Under the pieces are notes generated by a model. The model had not been told where the DNA came from, searched no databases, and saw only the letters and a program-made list of their open reading frames with translations. From positions 62,001-126,000 of the forward strand of contig NZ_JACSQT010000007.1 of assembly GCF_014836495.1 (NCBI RefSeq): a DNA stretch of 64,000 bases, in the 5' to 3' direction. Made by a program: the position numbers and the translations under genes. This document shows positions 24,749 through 33,539 of the stretch, piece by piece; positions within the stretch are counted from its first letter, which is position 1, and each line of letters starts with the position of its first letter. This stretch comes from Cytobacillus stercorigallinarum. GTDB taxonomy: Bacteria > Bacillota > Bacilli > Bacillales > Cytobacillaceae.

Positions 24749-25267
24749 ATGAATATTAGAATGATTGTAGCTAATGGTCTTTTGGCTGCTATGTATATTG
24801 CCATATCAATGGTATTACAGCCAATTGCTTTTTCAGCTATCCAGTTTCGTTTTGCTGAGATATTTAATCATCTCATTGTTTTAAACCGAAGATTTATTTA
24901 TGGCATTGTCCTTGGTGTTTTTTTAACGAACCTACTATTTTCACCAATGAAGCCATTTGATTTAACATTTGGGGTCGCCCATTCCATCATATGTTTACTA
25001 ATTAGCTTGTTTCTATTTAAATTTGTTAAAAATATTTGGTTACGTATGTTAGTAAACACCATCGTCTTTACTGTAATGATGTGGATTATCGCCTTACAAT
25101 TAAAACTGGCTATTGGCCTTCCTTTCTTCATCACATGGGTCACAACTGCTATTGGCGAATTTGCTGTTTTAATTATTGGGATGCCTATTATTTACTTTTT
25201 ATATAAGCAGTTATATAAAAGTAATTTAGATTTATCTAATGATATGAAAAAGCGTTCAACCTTCTAA
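24749..25267 (+). CDS. queT: QueT-type queuosine precursor transporter
   Basis: 172 residues, about five to six membrane helices, with the QueT/ECF S-component opening (ANGLLAAMYIAISMVLQPIA, then IQFRFAEIFNHL). It probably imports preQ1/preQ0 or queuine with an energy-coupling module encoded elsewhere. The preQ1 riboswitch directly in front supports the substrate. ATG after AGGAG. Confidence 0.92.
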   Translation: MNIRMIVANGLLAAMYIAISMVLQPIAFSAIQFRFAEIFNHLIVLNRRFIYGIVLGVFLTNLLFSPMKPFDLTFGVAHSIICLLISLFLFKFVKNIWLRMLVNTIVFTVMMWIIALQLKLAIGLPFFITWVTTAIGEFAVLIIGMPIIYFLYKQLYKSNLDLSNDMKKRSTF

Positions 25268-25285
25268 AGAGGTGAACGCTTTTTT
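25249..25285 (+). terminator. Intrinsic terminator of queT
   Basis: AGCGTTCAACCT/AGGTGAACGCT stem followed by TTTTT; the upstream arm overlaps the last queT codons. Confidence 0.85.
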
Positions 25286-25303
25286 GGATATTCCACTCAA
25301 ATA

Positions 25304-26125
25304 TTACAATTGTTCTTTTTCTTCCTTTAATGTCTGATCCAACTTGTCGTTATCTCCAGTTCCATCTTCATCTGTTTTTTCTTTCGATAAAAACCAACCG
25401 CCAACTGCGATAAGAATAAGAACGATATAGAATGTTGCTTTCCAAGCAGTTGAATGAGAGAAGCCTTCCGGTAATACAGCCAGTGCAGGGTGTGCTAAAG
25501 TTGTGACCGCTAACTTTACACCTACCCAACCGACGATGAGAAAGGCAGCGATTTCTAAACCAGGACGTTTATTAAGTAAATCAACAAAGATATTAGCTGC
25601 AAATCTCATAATAATTAATCCAATCATTCCACCTGCAAATACAACGAGGAATTGCCCTGTATCCATACTTCCAATTGTACCAATACCAGTTGGTGGTAAT
25701 GCCATTGCTAAAGCAATTGCTGCTAAGATTGAATCAATTGCAAAGGCAATATCAGCTAACTCAACTTTAAAAACTGTCATCCAAAAACCTGATTTCTTTT
25801 TCGGCTTGGCAGATGCATCAGGTACGTCATGCTTTTTGACCAGAAGCTTCCGGAATATATGATTCGCCGCGATAAAGATTAAATAAATTGCACCTAATGC
25901 TTGAATTTGCCATACATCAACAAGAAATGAAATAGCGAATAATGAGGCAAACCTAAATACAAACGCTCCAGCTAAACCATAAAATAATGCTTTCTTTCTT
26001 TCCTTTTCAGGTAAGTGTTTTACCATAATGGCAAGAACAAGTGCGTTATCTGCTGCTAATAATCCTTCTAATACGATAAGAACTAAAAGCACCCAACCAT
26101 ACTCTAATAATAATGCTGCTTCCAA
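25304..26125 (-). CDS. ykoY: TerC family membrane protein (YkoY/YceF type)
   Basis: 273 residues, seven to eight membrane segments. TerC signature regions: LEGLLAADNALVLAIM near the start and VELADIAFAIDSILAAIAL in the middle, with the acidic residues thought to carry metal, then an acidic cytoplasmic tail. TerC proteins export or meter manganese, often during secretion. TTG start nine bases after AGGAGG. It is controlled by a manganese riboswitch with its own promoter, matching B. subtilis ykoY. Confidence 0.9.
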   Translation of the reverse strand: MEAALLLEYGWVLLVLIVLEGLLAADNALVLAIMVKHLPEKERKKALFYGLAGAFVFRFASLFAISFLVDVWQIQALGAIYLIFIAANHIFRKLLVKKHDVPDASAKPKKKSGFWMTVFKVELADIAFAIDSILAAIALAMALPPTGIGTIGSMDTGQFLVVFAGGMIGLIIMRFAANIFVDLLNKRPGLEIAAFLIVGWVGVKLAVTTLAHPALAVLPEGFSHSTAWKATFYIVLILIAVGGWFLSKEKTDEDGTGDNDKLDQTLKEEKEQL

Positions 26126-26228
26126 ATGAATTTTCCTCCTTCATTTATGTAACATCCCCTGCGAAATATCATTTTCAAGTAAGAAAAACAGTATTAGCTT
26201 TTACTTAACATTCCCTGTTTATTTCACT

Positions 26229-26267
26229 TAAAAACAAAAAACCTTTACCGTTTTCAGGTAAAGGTTT
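26229..26267 (-). terminator. Terminator hairpin of the manganese riboswitch leader
   Basis: Minus-strand AAACCTTTACC/GGTAAAGGTTT stem followed by TTTTGTTTTT. Confidence 0.85.
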
Positions 26268-26276
26268 AGAAAACAT

Positions 26277-26308
26277 AAAAGACCTTCACCGAATTTGGTA
26301 AAGGTCTT
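26277..26308 (-). repeat. Second, near-identical hairpin in the manganese leader
   Basis: AAGACCTTTACC/GGTGAAGGTCTTTT stem directly after the aptamer. It shares ACCTTTACC with the terminator that follows, so the arms of the two hairpins can exchange partners. Confidence 0.7.
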
Positions 26309-26410
26309 GCTAACAACGATCAGAATTGTTGCCAACAAAGCCGAGAGCATGATACTCCGAATTGACGACTTTGCTGTAAAAGCTACTCCCCTTTGGAGAT
26401 GCTATTCATT
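26309..26410 (-). promoter_or_regulatory. yybP-ykoY manganese riboswitch
   Basis: On the minus strand AAAGGGGAGTAGC, then GTCGTCAATTCGGAG and TCTCGGCTTTGTTGGCA reproduce the conserved blocks of the Mn-sensing yybP-ykoY element. Its position ahead of a TerC gene is the classic one. Manganese binding would be expected to relieve termination at 26229-26267. Confidence 0.92.
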
Positions 26411-26420
26411 TGATACCTCT

Positions 26421-26449
26421 ATCATATGCAATCACGCTTCAACTGTCAA
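26421..26449 (-). promoter_or_regulatory. Sigma-A promoter of the riboswitch-ykoY transcript
   Basis: Minus-strand TTGACA (26444-26449) and TATGAT (26421-26426), 17-base spacer. The -35 box overlaps the last codons of the rocB-like gene. Confidence 0.8.
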
Positions 26450-28058
26450 TCATTTTTTGCTTTTCATGTTTTTTTATCAAATGTGCGAGTAGTTTTGGTA
26501 ATGTTTCGAAAGCAAAAGGAATTTGCAGACGCTCTGTTTTTTGATGTGCATCCCTTCCCATCGGTCCCACATTAATTACAGGAGCAGTTATCTTTGCCAT
26601 TTCCTTAAATGGGATGGAATATAATTTCTCTCCTCCTGGCAAATTGTCGTTATAAATATCCATATCCTTCAAATCAGCATGTAAGCCTGCATAACTTAAA
26701 TCAGATATACCATTGAAATAAGCGACTGGATGAATACGCTCTTGATATTTTGTTTCAGCAAACTGAATTAAAGATGAGGATAATTCAGCAATACACTCGT
26801 TTTCACTGGAATTAACCGCAGGATAATACGGTGGGGCATAAAATAAAATAACCATCGGACCTAATTCTTGACATAGCATCGCTAATTGATCGACGATTTG
26901 TATCGTTTGATCGCGAATATCCCCCTCGGTCTCTTTGGCAATGGATTGCTCTAATATATCTATATATTCTGCACTCGTTTTCTTGACTGCATAAGCCCTG
27001 ATTTCTTCATACAAATAAACATGAATATGTGATAACTGTGACTCATCCAAACCATTTACACGATATTTATCTCTTATAAATGCTTCCATTTTATCAGCGG
27101 CCTTTATCGCCACTTTCTTCATTTCATGCATGACATCAACAGGATTTCTTTTCATTAATAGCACATTATAAAGACTTGCTGAGCGATGAGGAATTTGTGT
27201 GGTATAGCCTTTTTTCAAATCTCTTTGCCAAAGCAATGTCGGCGGCGGAGACATCACACCATTCACCTGCTCTGAAAGCTCTTCATTCCACTCAACTTCA
27301 TTTGTTAGAATAGATGACATCCAACAAGCATTCATCCCAGAAAACGGCTCACCGACATGAGATTCTTTCCCAAAACACAATGCTCCTGGCATAATTTTGC
27401 CGATCGTTCCTGTATAAAAATAATGATTATTATCTTGCGGAACTTGAGAAAACATCGGCTCTGAATTTAAATATAATGTATAATTGAGATTATGTTCTTC
27501 TCCAAGAGAAACTAACCTTGGAATCACTTCTCTCATACCAACTGAATTCACTTCCTCATCTGGAACCGCTACTAATAATAAATTGATGTTCCAGTCTTCA
27601 TTCGCCGCTTTTTCTAATAAAGACATATGTTGAACCAATCCGCATTTCATATCCATCATGCCTCTACCAAACAACCAATCTCCACTAATTAAATCTTCTT
27701 TTGCATCTTCTGGTAAAGTATCAAGACGATTATGCAGCTCTCTTGTCAATTCAACAGGATTAAAAGCGAGATGTTGCAGGTCACCATAGTCTTCAATATC
27801 TACTACATCAAAATGACTTATCATCACTACCGTTTTTTCTGCTAAGTTATTTTTATATAGAGCCGTCAATATGGAACGACCATCTGAAGTCGGATGATTC
27901 ACCACATACCCGGGATATTTTTGATAATAAGGTAGAGATTTTAATACTTGTTCCACTCTTAAAGGAAAGTATTTCTCTCCTGGTGAAAGACTCACACTAT
28001 CAATGGACACAAGCTCTAATAAAGTGGCCAACATCTGACTTTTAGATTGAATAAACAT
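26439..28058 (-). CDS. rocB: M20 peptidase family protein, RocB-like
   Basis: About 539 residues. Zn-peptidase signatures: VVMISHFDVVD (first metal ligand), LFGRGMMDMKCGLVQHM (bridging Asp), VAVPDEEVNS (catalytic and ligand Glu) and NVGPMGRDAHQ near the end. RocB belongs to the arginine utilisation regulon in B. subtilis but its reaction is not established. ATG 28058 follows GGGAGGC at nine bases; a longer frame to 28130 lacks a site. The other roc genes are absent here. Confidence 0.85.
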   Translation of the reverse strand: MFIQSKSQMLATLLELVSIDSVSLSPGEKYFPLRVEQVLKSLPYYQKYPGYVVNHPTSDGRSILTALYKNNLAEKTVVMISHFDVVDIEDYGDLQHLAFNPVELTRELHNRLDTLPEDAKEDLISGDWLFGRGMMDMKCGLVQHMSLLEKAANEDWNINLLLVAVPDEEVNSVGMREVIPRLVSLGEEHNLNYTLYLNSEPMFSQVPQDNNHYFYTGTIGKIMPGALCFGKESHVGEPFSGMNACWMSSILTNEVEWNEELSEQVNGVMSPPPTLLWQRDLKKGYTTQIPHRSASLYNVLLMKRNPVDVMHEMKKVAIKAADKMEAFIRDKYRVNGLDESQLSHIHVYLYEEIRAYAVKKTSAEYIDILEQSIAKETEGDIRDQTIQIVDQLAMLCQELGPMVILFYAPPYYPAVNSSENECIAELSSSLIQFAETKYQERIHPVAYFNGISDLSYAGLHADLKDMDIYNDNLPGGEKLYSIPFKEMAKITAPVINVGPMGRDAHQKTERLQIPFAFETLPKLLAHLIKKHEKQKMIDS

Positions 28059-28319
28059 TTCACTTGCCTCCCTTATTATTTCATCACCTAGGTAGTTGCC
28101 CTGAGATACTATATGCTTATGAATAAACATAATGATACGTGTTTCTTACGCCTGTTTAAAGAATATATTAGTCTTTTGCACCAGTTAAGTAAATATATTT
28201 TTTGAAAATTAGAAAGTATGAGATATATTTTTAAACAAATGGAGAAACTTGCGGATCTAACAGAAGCCACGCGCAGTATTCATTAACATTTAGTCACTTA
28301 GGCATCACTAAATATAAAG

Positions 28320-28360
28320 AACCTGCCTATACACTTTTCTACCCAGTGTATAGGCAGGTT
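28320..28360. terminator. Strong hairpin after the aspartokinase gene
   Basis: Sixteen-pair stem AACCTGCCTATACACT/AGTGTATAGGCAGGTT, 24 bases beyond the aspartokinase stop on the minus strand, with a short T-rich tail. The rest of 28059-28319 shows nothing else. Confidence 0.7.
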
Positions 28361-28383
28361 TCCCTCAAACCCTTAACATCGCT

Positions 28384-29754
28384 TTATCCAATTGGTAATG
28401 CAATCTCTGCAAAAAATTCTTCATACAATGCCTGAACAGCTTTTTTCTCATCTACCTCTTTAACCGCAAACATCATACTCACCTCTGAAGATCCTTGGTT
28501 AATCATTTCTATATTAACATCCGCTTTGGCTAAAGCATTCGCGGCCCGAGCCATCGTGCCAATGTTATGGCGCATACCCTCACCAACAACCATAATCAAC
28601 GCCAAGCTATGTTGAATATGTACTTCATCAGCTACTAATTCACTTTCTAAACGTTTAAGTAAAACTACCTCTTCATCTTCTTGTAGTTGATTCTCTTTAA
28701 TAATGACAGTCACATCATCTATGCCAGATGGTGTATGTTCATAACTAATCCCAAACTCTTCTAAAATGGCATATAATTTGCGACCAAATCCGATTTCACG
28801 ATTTAATAAATATTTACTGACATAAATACTGCAAAAACCAGTCGCACTCGCAATACCGACAACTGGACCATTTTGATTTTCTCTTGTCCGTAAAATCGTC
28901 GTGCCTCTTGCACTTGGATTATTCGTATTTTTAATTTGCACAGGGATTCCTGCTTGAATGGCAGGTATAAGCGCTTCTTCATGTAAAACAGTAAAACCTG
29001 CATACGATAATTCGCGCATTTCTCGATAAGTTAATTCTTTAATTTCTTTTGGCTGTTCAACAAAAGTTGGATTTACTGAAAAGACGGCATCCACATCCGT
29101 GAAATTTTCATAAACATCTGCCTTTACCGCAAATGCTAAAATCGACCCAGTGACATCAGAACCACTACGAGAAAAAGTAAATATCTTTCCGTTTTGGCCA
29201 TAACCAAAAAATCCTGGAAAAATAATCAGTTCACAAGACTCACGTAGACGACTAAGCTTTTCATAAGATTTAGGTAACACTTGGGCATTGCCATGCTCAT
29301 TTGAAACAATTAACCCTGCTTCTTTCGGATTCATATACTTAGCTTTCACGCCTTGTTCTTGGAAATAGCATGCAATCAATTTAGCATGGTTATCTTCTCC
29401 ACTCGCTTTTATGCAATCCAGGTATTGTTCAGGGTTATTTTTATCTCCAGCCAATCTCTGTAATAAATCATTTTGAATCGCCTTAATGATCGTTGGCGGT
29501 AGTATAAGGTCGTCAGCAATTTCTTTATACCGAGCGACCACTTGCTCAATATAAGGACTCGGATCTTCATTATTGATTGCATGCAAACCACAAGAAATAA
29601 GTAAATCAGTCACCTTTGTATCATTCTCATGTCTTTTACCCGGAGCCGATACCACAATTATTCTTCTTTCATTGTCAGAATGCACAATATCAAACACACG
29701 CTTTATATGCTTCGCATCGGCTAGCGATGAACCACCAAATTTAACAACTTTCAT
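28384..29754 (-). CDS. yclM: Aspartate kinase, YclM/ThrD (aspartokinase III) type
   Basis: 456 residues. N-terminal kinase domain starts KVVKFGGSSLADAKHIKR, with the SRSGSDVTGS and YENFTDVDAVFSVNP motifs; two ACT-like regulatory segments follow (about 310-455). It phosphorylates aspartate at the entry to the lysine, threonine and methionine pathway. Length and single-chain layout fit B. subtilis YclM, the threonine/lysine co-regulated isozyme. ATG 29754 is preceded by GGGAGATG; I see no lysine riboswitch upstream. Confidence 0.9.
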   Translation of the reverse strand: MKVVKFGGSSLADAKHIKRVFDIVHSDNERRIIVVSAPGKRHENDTKVTDLLISCGLHAINNEDPSPYIEQVVARYKEIADDLILPPTIIKAIQNDLLQRLAGDKNNPEQYLDCIKASGEDNHAKLIACYFQEQGVKAKYMNPKEAGLIVSNEHGNAQVLPKSYEKLSRLRESCELIIFPGFFGYGQNGKIFTFSRSGSDVTGSILAFAVKADVYENFTDVDAVFSVNPTFVEQPKEIKELTYREMRELSYAGFTVLHEEALIPAIQAGIPVQIKNTNNPSARGTTILRTRENQNGPVVGIASATGFCSIYVSKYLLNREIGFGRKLYAILEEFGISYEHTPSGIDDVTVIIKENQLQEDEEVVLLKRLESELVADEVHIQHSLALIMVVGEGMRHNIGTMARAANALAKADVNIEMINQGSSEVSMMFAVKEVDEKKAVQALYEEFFAEIALPIG

Positions 29755-29769
29755 CAAGACATCTCCCAA

Positions 29770-30185
29770 TTTATTCTCTATTTTATATCTTCATTCTACT
29801 ACTGAATGAAAAATAATCAAGAACTTTTTCTATCCAGTGAGAACAAATGTATTTTTAGAAAGGACATAAATGTGATGATATGAACAATTTTGTTAGTAAA
29901 ATTCAATGCGAAAAATTCTTGTTTTTGTTAAGAAGTCCAGTGAAATAATACAAATGTTGTGCTTTTCTTACCAACAGCTAGGTGAAAATAATTTAAGCAC
30001 TCCTTCTCAACGACCTTTAATCGTTATTTTCCTATCGCAACTATTACTCAATTCCTTACTTCAGCACTTTTGTCTTTTACTGATCTTAGGAACCTTATTT
30101 AAAAGAGGCTGGAGGATTACTAAATGAGCTAACCTCAAAAAAAGAACAATAACAAATGATGATCTTAAAACTTCATTTGCAAAAA
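29770..30185. other. Non-coding gap left of the interspersed repeat
   Basis: AT-rich, with one random-looking frame (29906-30127) lacking a ribosome site. Nothing else seen. Confidence 0.4.
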
Positions 30186-30316
30186 AAGTCCGTTCCAATG
30201 CGCTCACGTACACTCGCTTTCCGCGGGGAGGGTCTGAGCCTCCTAAGGCATTGCCTATGAGGTCTCAGCTTTCCCTCTATTTCCCGCAGGAGTCGAGTGT
30301 CTTCCGCTCCATTTCA
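30186..30316. repeat. Bacillaceae interspersed intergenic repeat
   Basis: A GC-rich, imperfectly palindromic block of about 130 bases in AT-rich surroundings. Key pieces are ACACTCGCTTTCCGCGGGG, GAGCCTCCT, GAGGTCTCAGC and CCCGCAGGAGTCGAGTGT, with ACACTCG/CGAGTGT and CCGCGGG/CCCGC able to pair into a cruciform. Elements with this consensus occur in many copies between genes of Bacillus-related genomes; their role is unclear. Confidence 0.75.
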
Positions 30317-30343
30317 CTATTCTTTTCATATAAGGGTTCCAAA

Positions 30344-30386
30344 CACAAAAAAACCGAATGATTAGATGGATACTCCTAATCATTCG
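30344..30386 (-). terminator. Intrinsic terminator of the dynamin-like gene
   Basis: Minus-strand CCGAATGATTAG/CTAATCATTCGG stem followed by a run of seven T's. Confidence 0.9.
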
Positions 30387-30462
30387 GATAAATCATTAGC
30401 TAGAATACTTATGTCCCAACCTCTTCAGTTAATTCATATGCGTATTTTATCAGCTATATAGA

Positions 30463-33210
30463 TTAAATATATTGCTTTGGTGTTTGAGCCTTCTTCGTCA
30501 TCCATTCATATTGCTTCCATTTTAACTCGAATAATTTTAATGGATCATGGTAGACTTCTGGATTACTTCTCATTTTTTCAAGTTCTTGGTTATCATTTGC
30601 AATTGTCATATGAGATTCTTTTACTGTTTCTTCTAATACCGCAAATGGTGATTGGAAAAACATTTGAATATCACGATCTAACGCTTTCTCGAATAGTTCA
30701 AATTGCTGGATGAAGTTGTCTGTCATTTGACTTGCTACTTCACGATAATCCTCATTGTCAACAAATTGTTTATACTTATTGTAAAGCATTGTTTTATTTT
30801 GTGGGATGAGCCCAAAGATCTTTCCTGCGCTTTTCAATAGCATTTGTGTTGGTGTATGACGTAGCATAATATTTGCTTTATCTAACCTTACCGTACCGTG
30901 AGTCAGGCGATCTGCATCGCGCTTCCAATCTTCAAGAATACGGAAATCACAGTTCAATTGTAATTTTTCAAAGCCGTATAATTCATTGAAGCTATCCCCC
31001 ATCTCTACTAAGAAAGCCTGACCTGTCAAAAATTCTTGCTCGCTTTCCATAATCCATGCTTGTATGGATTCCCTATATTCCGGTAATACCTTTTCAGATA
31101 TATATTGTTGGACTCGTTCATTCATTTCATCATTCAACTGAATATGAAGCTTACTGAAGTCACTATCTTCCCGAATCAATTGACTACACTCACGTAAAAT
31201 ATCCGGAATAGCTGCAGCTAACTTATCTTCCATCGTCTTTTTAATATCACGATAAGAATGACTGATATTTTTCACTTTTTCTTCTTCCATATCCTCTAAT
31301 TGATGAATTGCACCATTCAACTTTGTTAACATTTCTTCATGCCAGTTCATATCATCAATTAGCGCATTTTCTTTTTCTATTCGTTTATCGAGAAGAAACT
31401 TAATCGATTTTTGGATATAATGCAACATCTTCTCTGTCCGCTCTTGCATTAAATGACGTCCTTCATTCAACCCAGCTAAAAATACTGCAAAATCTTTCAG
31501 CTGCTCTGTAGGATCATATTGCGGTGAGTAGGCAAAGATTGTCGCTTTAGGGAAATAGGTAGAAACTCTATCAGCCGTTTCGTCCATCCACTGCATGGCT
31601 TCTTCTTCACTACTAGCTGCATCCATATGATTTAAAATAAAATGTACCGGCAGACTAGGTGATTGCTCGCGAATTTTCACAGCAATATCTAATTCTCTAT
31701 CTGTTAACGGGTACTCCGCATTTAAGATGAATAACAAGCTATCGGCAAAATGTAAATATTGGAATACATCATTTCTAAACTTGTTACTGCTAGAGAGACC
31801 AGGTGTGTCCATGACCGCCATTCTTTGTTGCGATAGGAAAGGTAGAGAATTTTTATAATCGACCAATACTTGATCCGATCGTTTTTCTCCCGTTCTTAAA
31901 TCATCCATAGAGTCAAGCGGAATAATTGCTGTATCAGAAATGGAAGTGAGTTCTTTATAGTCAGCATGTTTATACATCACTGTTGCCGTTGTATTCTCTG
32001 CTTTCACATGATCTCCGAGTAATTCTTGGACAAACTCAGTCTTACCACTCCCAGACATCCCCGCAATAATGACATGATTTGTTTCTAAATCAAGTAATTC
32101 TTTTACCATCCATTCAAATCTTGCACCCATTAATACATCATGTCTTCTTGCCCATTCCATGATCGATTGGAATAATTGATAATTCTCTTCAAGCGAATGG
32201 CCCACCGGCATTGCTTCTTCTATCATTCTTTCCGCATCATTTATCACTTCAGCATCAAAACTCTTAGTAAATAAATCACTCCATGCAAGCACTGCAGATG
32301 ATGCAATAAGACGGTAAGTATCTGAAGAAATCCTTAGCCAGTTTTGTAAATGCGGTGGAACGATTTTGGCAATCTCTTTTATTTGCTTATCGCCATTAAT
32401 TAATTCGAAATAAGTATCATGATAAATAACAGATAATTCGTTCCAATGATATCCGCTCTGTGTATCTAACTTTTGCATGAGTTGGTTAAATTCTTCTAAC
32501 CAATTAAAATAGTTTTCTTCCCCTTTATAGCTTTGCCAAAATGCGACAGATATCGCTTCAAACTGGCGAACATCATTTTGATAAAGGATTGTTAACGCCT
32601 CAATAAAGTACTTAGGAGCAGTTTTTTTCGTTTTTCCCTCTACAACATATCCCTTTAATGTGTGGAACCAGGTAATTTCTTGCGTTCTCATGGCTTCATT
32701 TACAGCTAATTCAACTGCATTTTGCCAATCTTGATGGTCTTCAAAAAAGACACGTGCGATTCTCGTTACATCTGGATAATCCGGATTTAAGAAGACTGCT
32801 TTTTTAATAGCATCTACTGCCTTCTCTAATTTCCCCTGCTGTATGTATAGAGAAAATAATTGCAGGAGTACTTCTATTTTCAATACATCTGAATCTGTAT
32901 CAATTGATAAATAGATTTCCTCCGCAGTACCTAAAAGATCTAATTCAAAATAGGCATCTGCAACATTTTTTCGTGCCCATGGCTGAAACTCATTATCTAT
33001 ATTTTCCCATTTAAAGATAGCCGCTTCATAATCTTTATGTTGAAAATATACTTCACCTTGTGCAAAACGAATCATTGTCAGGTCTGGCGATTCTTTCATA
33101 TTCTCTTGCAAATAAGCATCCCCTAATACTTGAACGGGATGTGTATGTTCATGATTCATTGTAAATGTGTCATGGAATTGTTTATTAATTAATTGATTTT
33201 CTATATTCAT
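30463..33210 (-). CDS. Large TPR-dynamin family GTPase
   Basis: About 915 residues. The first 250 residues contain helix-turn-helix TPR-like repeats (for example AQGEVYFQHKDYEAAIFKWE). A dynamin-type GTPase follows: P-loop GMSGSGKT at 384-391, switch region VMDTPGLSS near 470, and G4 NHMD near 530. The remaining part is helical and charged, as in dynamin stalks. Bacterial dynamins remodel or protect membranes; the TPR front end suggests a protein partner. ATG 33210 has AGAGAGGG upstream. Stands alone on the minus strand. Confidence 0.8.
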   Translation of the reverse strand: MNIENQLINKQFHDTFTMNHEHTHPVQVLGDAYLQENMKESPDLTMIRFAQGEVYFQHKDYEAAIFKWENIDNEFQPWARKNVADAYFELDLLGTAEEIYLSIDTDSDVLKIEVLLQLFSLYIQQGKLEKAVDAIKKAVFLNPDYPDVTRIARVFFEDHQDWQNAVELAVNEAMRTQEITWFHTLKGYVVEGKTKKTAPKYFIEALTILYQNDVRQFEAISVAFWQSYKGEENYFNWLEEFNQLMQKLDTQSGYHWNELSVIYHDTYFELINGDKQIKEIAKIVPPHLQNWLRISSDTYRLIASSAVLAWSDLFTKSFDAEVINDAERMIEEAMPVGHSLEENYQLFQSIMEWARRHDVLMGARFEWMVKELLDLETNHVIIAGMSGSGKTEFVQELLGDHVKAENTTATVMYKHADYKELTSISDTAIIPLDSMDDLRTGEKRSDQVLVDYKNSLPFLSQQRMAVMDTPGLSSSNKFRNDVFQYLHFADSLLFILNAEYPLTDRELDIAVKIREQSPSLPVHFILNHMDAASSEEEAMQWMDETADRVSTYFPKATIFAYSPQYDPTEQLKDFAVFLAGLNEGRHLMQERTEKMLHYIQKSIKFLLDKRIEKENALIDDMNWHEEMLTKLNGAIHQLEDMEEEKVKNISHSYRDIKKTMEDKLAAAIPDILRECSQLIREDSDFSKLHIQLNDEMNERVQQYISEKVLPEYRESIQAWIMESEQEFLTGQAFLVEMGDSFNELYGFEKLQLNCDFRILEDWKRDADRLTHGTVRLDKANIMLRHTPTQMLLKSAGKIFGLIPQNKTMLYNKYKQFVDNEDYREVASQMTDNFIQQFELFEKALDRDIQMFFQSPFAVLEETVKESHMTIANDNQELEKMRSNPEVYHDPLKLFELKWKQYEWMTKKAQTPKQYI

Positions 33211-33539
33211 GATTGTTCCCTCTCTTTGCAATTTAGGATAGAACCATTATCCTATCTGCTTCTATCCTGTTATTCTAACAAAATAATCACTGCAAATAAT
33301 TTCATTTAGCTATCATTTTTGATACATAAATGTTGAAGAATGTAATATTTTTAACTTACATTTATACTATTCGTTGCATTGTTATCTTTTTTGCACGTTA
33401 ATTAGGATTTAGTTATTGACGGGATCATATTTTTAGAAAAAGTCGCGTTTATCCTTTACATATCTCCCATCTATTTCTTTAAAATGAAACCTTTTTTATC
33501 CTGAAACGTCTATAATCTTAGTGAAAGGAGCGTCATAAG
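33211..33539. other. Divergent intergenic region
   Basis: About 330 bases between the dynamin-like gene and ypuA. It holds the ECF-type promoter at 33485-33512; nothing else recognised. Confidence 0.4.
33485..33512 (+). promoter_or_regulatory. ECF sigma (SigM/SigW-type) promoter of ypuA
   Basis: TGAAAC (33485-33490), 16-base spacer, CGTCTA (33507-33512), the pattern of Bacillus extracytoplasmic-function sigma promoters. The ypuA gene of B. subtilis is a known member of the cell-envelope stress (SigM) regulon. Confidence 0.8.

Noticed and set aside
29755..29905. Lysine riboswitch upstream of aspartokinase
   Set aside because: The region is short and AT-rich and lacks the conserved lysine-element blocks.
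29906..30127. 73-residue + strand frame
   Set aside because: No ribosome site and no resemblance to a protein.
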